From Sulfomarinibacter sp963733915 (GTDB lineage Bacteria > Acidobacteriota > Thermoanaerobaculia > Thermoanaerobaculales > Sulfomarinibacteraceae): a stretch of DNA of 64,000 nucleotides. Position 1 is the stretch's first letter, and each line of letters opens with the position of its first letter. The position numbers and the translations under genes were made by a program. Positions 61,020-64,000 of this stretch are shown piece after piece. The notes below the pieces were generated by a model. The model ran no database searches, was not told the DNA's origin, and saw only the letters and a list, made by a program, of their open reading frames with translations. The stretch spans positions 1-64,000 of the forward strand of contig CAVTEP010000006.1 in the NCBI GenBank assembly GCA_963733915.1, written 5' to 3'.

Positions 61020-61574
61020 GTGGACCACCAGCCCGTGCATCTGCATTCGATGCTGGTCCACGCCGTGATCGCGTTCGCACCGTTGGCCGCCCTCAGCTAC
61101 ATACTTGACGCCTCCGGCGCGACGGTCGGAGGAATCGAGCCGGCGGCGTGGAAGGCCCTCCTATGGGGATCGCTGGTCGGGATGTTGGTTGTCGCTTTGC
61201 CCGCAACCCTGACCGGGATCAGCGAGCGCAACCACATGTACGCCAACTGGCCTCCGAGCCACCGCGCGAAGCTCGTGCTGTCGTTGGTCCTGGTGGTGAT
61301 GGTGGCGGGCGAGCTGGTCGCGCTGCGATCGGGGGCGGGCGACCGGGGAGTGATTTCGGGGCTTGGCTTGGCGGTCGTGGTCGGTAACTGCGTGGTGGCC
61401 CTGGCGCTTTCGTACTTCGGCCTCAGGATCACCCTCGGCCGGCAGAGCCTGGGCTCGACCTCGTACGTGCCCGAAATGGACCGCGAGCCGCCGGTCGATA
61501 TCCTCGACGTGGTTGCCGAGCACGCTCAGGAGCCACCCAAGATGATCGATGTTCAGAAGGAGGGGGGCGGATGA
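61020..61574 (+). CDS. DUF2231 family membrane protein
   Basis: This 184-residue protein has four predicted membrane segments (about 12-30, 45-65, 85-105, 110-130) and HxxLVHAVIAFAPLAALSY near the N-terminus, typical of DUF2231, where histidines on helices suggest heme or metal binding (unproven). Its cytoplasmic tail is acidic. GTG 61020 has AGGAGG about nine bases upstream. It overlaps the acyl-CoA dehydrogenase start by four bases (ATGA), so it is the first gene of a three-gene operon. Confidence 0.83.
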   Translation: MDHQPVHLHSMLVHAVIAFAPLAALSYILDASGATVGGIEPAAWKALLWGSLVGMLVVALPATLTGISERNHMYANWPPSHRAKLVLSLVLVVMVAGELVALRSGAGDRGVISGLGLAVVVGNCVVALALSYFGLRITLGRQSLGSTSYVPEMDREPPVDILDVVAEHAQEPPKMIDVQKEGGG

Positions 61575-62710
61575 TGGACTTCAGCCTCAGCCCCGAGCAG
61601 GAAGAGCTGGTTGAAAAGGCGCGGGTCTTTACCAAGGAGTGGATCTCTCCCAACGCCACCAAGTACGATCGCTCGGGCGAGTTCCCGCTCGAGATCTGCC
61701 GCGAGGCCTTCAAACAGGGATTCATGAACCCCCACATTCCGGCCGAGTACGGCGGCTCGCCGCACCGGGTGCTCGACCACTGCCTGATCCTCGAGGAGAT
61801 GTGCACCGGTTGCTCGGGCATCGCCACCGCGATCGACGCCAACGGCCTCTCCCAATACCCGGTGATTCTCGCCGGCAACGACGATCAGAAGCGGCGGTTC
61901 CTGGCGCCGATGACCGAGGAGCTGATGTTCTCGGCCTATGCGGTGACCGAGCCCGAGGCCGGTTCGGACGTGTCGCGCGTGAAAACGACCGCTGAAAAAA
62001 TCGGCAATGACTACGTGCTCAACGGCATCAAGTGGTGGATCACCGGGGGCTCGGTGGCGAGCTGGTACTTCGTTCTCGCCCGGGTCGACGACAAACCGAC
62101 GGGCTTTGTCGTGCCCGCCGACACGCCGGGGATCGTGCGCGGCCCGAAGGAGATCAACATCGGCCAGCATGCCTCCAACACCGTCCGGATCACCCTCGAG
62201 GACGTCAAGGTGGAGGCGAAAAACCGGCTCGGCGAGGAGGGCGACGGCTTCCAGATCGCGATGAAGACCTTCGACCACACCCGGCCGGGGGTGGCGAGCG
62301 GCGCCAACGGTATCGCCAAGGCGGCGCTCAATATCGCGCTCTCCTACGCCAAGCGGCGGCGCACCTTTGACAAAAAGCTCATCTCCAACCAGGGCATCTC
62401 GTTCAAGCTGGCCGAGATGATGACCCGCCTCGACGCCGCCAGGTACCTGACCTACAAGGCGGCGTGGCTCTTCGATCAGGGGCTGGACAACGCGCGCGAG
62501 GCGGCCGAGGCCAAGTGGTTCGCGGCCGACGTGGCGATGCAGTCGGCGATCGAGTGCGCCCAGGTGCTGGGCGGTTATGGCTACACCAGCGAGATGCCCG
62601 CGGAGAAGCTGATTCGCGACGCCAAGATCTACCAGATCTACGAGGGCGCGTCCGAGATCCAGAAGATGATCATTGTCGGCAAGCTGATGCGGGTGAAGGA
62701 GGTCTACTGA
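61571..62710 (+). CDS. Acyl-CoA dehydrogenase
   Basis: This 379-residue FAD enzyme makes a 2-enoyl-CoA from a fatty acyl- or branched acyl-CoA. AYAVTEPEAGSDVSRVKTTAE and KWWITGGSVASWYFVLAR are FAD/substrate-loop signatures. The catalytic Glu is in QIYEGASEIQKMI, the position found in medium-chain and short-branched-chain enzymes. GQHASNTVRITLEDVKV and RRRTFDKKLISNQGISFKLAEM follow family pattern. It is sandwiched between two membrane-protein genes with one- and four-base overlaps. Electrons would normally go to ETF; no etf gene is adjacent. Confidence 0.92.
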   Translation: MMDFSLSPEQEELVEKARVFTKEWISPNATKYDRSGEFPLEICREAFKQGFMNPHIPAEYGGSPHRVLDHCLILEEMCTGCSGIATAIDANGLSQYPVILAGNDDQKRRFLAPMTEELMFSAYAVTEPEAGSDVSRVKTTAEKIGNDYVLNGIKWWITGGSVASWYFVLARVDDKPTGFVVPADTPGIVRGPKEINIGQHASNTVRITLEDVKVEAKNRLGEEGDGFQIAMKTFDHTRPGVASGANGIAKAALNIALSYAKRRRTFDKKLISNQGISFKLAEMMTRLDAARYLTYKAAWLFDQGLDNAREAAEAKWFAADVAMQSAIECAQVLGGYGYTSEMPAEKLIRDAKIYQIYEGASEIQKMIIVGKLMRVKEVY

Positions 62711-63423
62711 TGATCAGCGACGTCCGCAAGCTGGTGGCGAAGATCGCGGAGCGCTTCAAACACCGATTCTACGGTCGCACCTTCCGCTGCCCGGTGTGCC
62801 ACCTCGAGCTGGCCCTCGTTGACGTCAACGGCAACCGGCTGATGGTCTGTCCGGTGTGCGGAGTGGTGCTCGATGTCGAGGAGGTCTACGGGCACACCAT
62901 TCCGGTGGTCCTCGATGTCGAGATCTTCCGTCCGCAGCCCAAGGCGCGGATCCATCCCCTCGCCACCCATGTTCCGATCGGTCTCTACCCATTCGCCGTC
63001 CTCGGTGCGTTGTCGCTGTTGGCGTGTTCGATTCTCGGTCCGGTCGTGCCGGGTCTCGCACCGATTCTCGACCGGGCCGGCGTGATCGCCGACGTCACCT
63101 TGATTCTGCTCGTGCTCTCGGTCGGGTTTTCGATTCTGACCTTCGTCTCGGGTCTGCGCGACTGGTCACGGCGCTACCGCCGGCGGCCCTACGCCCAGAT
63201 CCGGCTCAAGATCGCGTTCTCGGTCGTGTTCCTGTTCCTCGGCGCGCTTGCCATCGCCCTCCATGCATCTGGCGCGGCATTCTCTGCCTCGACCGGTCTG
63301 ATCGATCTCGCCTCGCCCCTGGCCCTGGTGCTGGCATCGGTCGAGGTCGCGGCCCTCGCGGCGGGGATGGTGGTCATCGCCACGCTCGGCCACATCGGCG
63401 GCACGCTCGTCTTCGGTCGCTAA
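62710..63423 (+). CDS. DUF2231-like membrane protein with an N-terminal zinc ribbon
   Basis: This 237-residue protein has a zinc ribbon with two CPVC pairs (Cys27/30 and 47/50), then four membrane segments (about 98-120, 128-150, 168-190, 205-230) with HPLATHVPIGLYPFAVLGALSLLAC and ATLGHIGGTLVFG, resembling DUF2231. ATG 62710 shares one base with the acyl-CoA dehydrogenase stop (TGATG). The zinc ribbon could bind metal or a partner. I infer that the two DUF2231-type proteins and the dehydrogenase form one membrane-associated unit. Confidence 0.8.
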   Translation: MISDVRKLVAKIAERFKHRFYGRTFRCPVCHLELALVDVNGNRLMVCPVCGVVLDVEEVYGHTIPVVLDVEIFRPQPKARIHPLATHVPIGLYPFAVLGALSLLACSILGPVVPGLAPILDRAGVIADVTLILLVLSVGFSILTFVSGLRDWSRRYRRRPYAQIRLKIAFSVVFLFLGALAIALHASGAAFSASTGLIDLASPLALVLASVEVAALAAGMVVIATLGHIGGTLVFGR

Positions 63424-63483
63424 GACAACCCGACACCACGAGCAGCGAAGCGCCGGGAGGCCTCGTGCATCGATTCGAGAATT

Positions 63484-63650
63484 CAAAAACCACAGAGGCA
63501 CAGAGATCACAGAGGCGATCACAGAGGTTTATTTTCAGTTGGCGCTGGGTGACAGGAGGACGACGAGAGGTTGAATCGCGATGAGTTCCGGGATGTTACG
63601 AGAAAAATATTCTCTGTGATGTGCTCTGTGCCCTCTGTGTCTCCGTGGTT
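63484..63650. repeat. Family E-type hairpin repeat (third locus)
   Basis: AACCACAGAGGCACAGAGAT (from 63488) faces CTCTGTGCCCTCTGTG and GTCTCCGTGGTT (to 63650). The arms belong to the same word family as the 28.9- and 51.2-kb copies (AAAGGCACAAAG) but the long left block is absent. The right arm provides the TAA stop of the 41-residue membrane peptide. Confidence 0.8.
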
Positions 63651-63774
63651 ACTGTTCTTCAGGTCCTCGCTCGGCGCGATCCGGCTGCAGCCACTGACGC
63701 AGGTAGCGGATAACTCCGGCCACCAGATAAAAGCCGATGATCACCACCACGACAATGAGCAATCCCCATGGCAT
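63649..63774 (-). CDS. 41-residue single-span membrane peptide
   Basis: ATG 63774 begins MPWGLLIVVVVIIGFYLVAG, a clear hydrophobic span of about 18 residues, followed by a basic/polar tail (VIRYLRQWLQPDRAERGPEEQ). No Shine-Dalgarno is evident. The composition, length and topology match small membrane proteins of the type that modulate larger membrane complexes. The TAA stop lies in the adjacent repeat. Coding is supported only by the membrane-protein pattern, not by homology that I recognise. Confidence 0.55.
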   Translation of the reverse strand: MPWGLLIVVVVIIGFYLVAGVIRYLRQWLQPDRAERGPEEQ

Positions 63775-63805
63775 TGAGGTAGCGTAGCAGGGGAATGGAG
63801 GATCG

Positions 63806-64000
63806 ATGCGCGATCACATCTGCCCGCCATGGGTGGGACGCCTGCTGTTGACTCCGCTGCGAAGGCTGGTCGAAAACCCGGAAAAGATCCTCGGACCGTT
63901 TGTCAGAGAGGGGATGGTGGTGCTCGAGCCCGGGTGCGCGATGGGCTACTTCACGCTGCCGCTGGCGAGGATGGTTGGAGCCGGGGGCAAGGTCGTCGCG
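63806..64000 (+). CDS. SAM-dependent methyltransferase, N-terminal part (window edge)
   Basis: The 65 residues visible begin MRDHICPPWVGRLLLTPLRR and carry the SAM motif region VLEPGCAMGYFTLPLARMVGAGGKVVA, as in UbiE-type methyltransferases. In this subgroup the conserved start H-x-CP-x-W is present. ATG 63806 has GGAGG five bases upstream. The gene runs past the window's end, so its length and substrate cannot be judged. Confidence 0.8.
   Translation, partial: MRDHICPPWVGRLLLTPLRRLVENPEKILGPFVREGMVVLEPGCAMGYFTLPLARMVGAGGKVVA

Overview
The window is G+C-rich chromosomal DNA with densely packed genes on both strands. It has no phage, plasmid, IS, rRNA, tRNA or CRISPR features that I could recognise. 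The gene content is that of a heterotrophic, secretion-rich bacterium: an NtrY-type kinase, TonB/ExbBD, several exported peptidases, an archaeal-type thiolase/HMG-CoA synthase/DUF35 trio, and many exported TPR or lipoprotein genes. My best guess is an uncultivated member of the Acidobacteriota (Thermoanaerobaculia-like), at low to moderate confidence; no marker gene here settles it. Some reading frames are broken in a way that suggests an assembly from metagenomic or long reads.

Layout. 0.3-4.6 kb: malQ (frameshifted) and a mosaic secreted metalloprotease. 4.9-11.8 kb: a Tat-exported three-subunit molybdenum hydroxylase (PaoABC-like), a DUF364 protein, a MocA/MobA-like nucleotidyltransferase and a glutathione reductase. 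12-17.8 kb: YceI, then tonB-exbB-exbD, a P-loop ATPase and DUF3592 membrane proteins. 18-21 kb: an ArsR regulator and the HMG-CoA synthase-thiolase-DUF35 operon. 21-30.5 kb: a 5-oxoprolinase/hydantoinase fusion, an M14 peptidase with four frame breaks, and a PepP-like aminopeptidase. 30.5-39.5 kb: a very long orphan histidine kinase, a lipoprotein, dCMP deaminase plus trmB, and a DUF4388 protein. 39.7-46 kb: exported phosphatase-like and TPR proteins (one a degenerate PPP phosphatase), a patatin and PhaR. 46-54 kb: a GGDEF-EAL protein, a UbiD-like decarboxylase, signal peptidase I, DUF1820 and an M64 peptidase. 54-59 kb: a transglutaminase-TPR protein followed by an AmmeMemoRadiSam operon (Memo-AMMECR1 fusion, DUF362, radical SAM), all with export signals. 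59-64 kb: malonyl-CoA decarboxylase, an NTF2-like protein, two DUF2231-type membrane proteins around an acyl-CoA dehydrogenase, a 41-residue membrane peptide and the start of a methyltransferase.

Three things stand out beyond gene content. (1) The intergenic spaces hold several families of hairpin-forming repeats. They share an architecture (arms of short tandem words around a GGGTGGGTGG-type core), lie mostly at gene 3' ends and often supply the stop codon. (2) Eight coding frames break by what is in every case one extra base, all within the first 28 kb. (3) About nine genes without a Shine-Dalgarno have a -10-like hexamer 6-8 bases before the start codon, which suggests leaderless transcription. 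The most interesting system is the fully exported AmmeMemoRadiSam operon. A PhaR gene preceded by three identically spaced palindromes and a gene sitting inside a split repeat hairpin are further leads.
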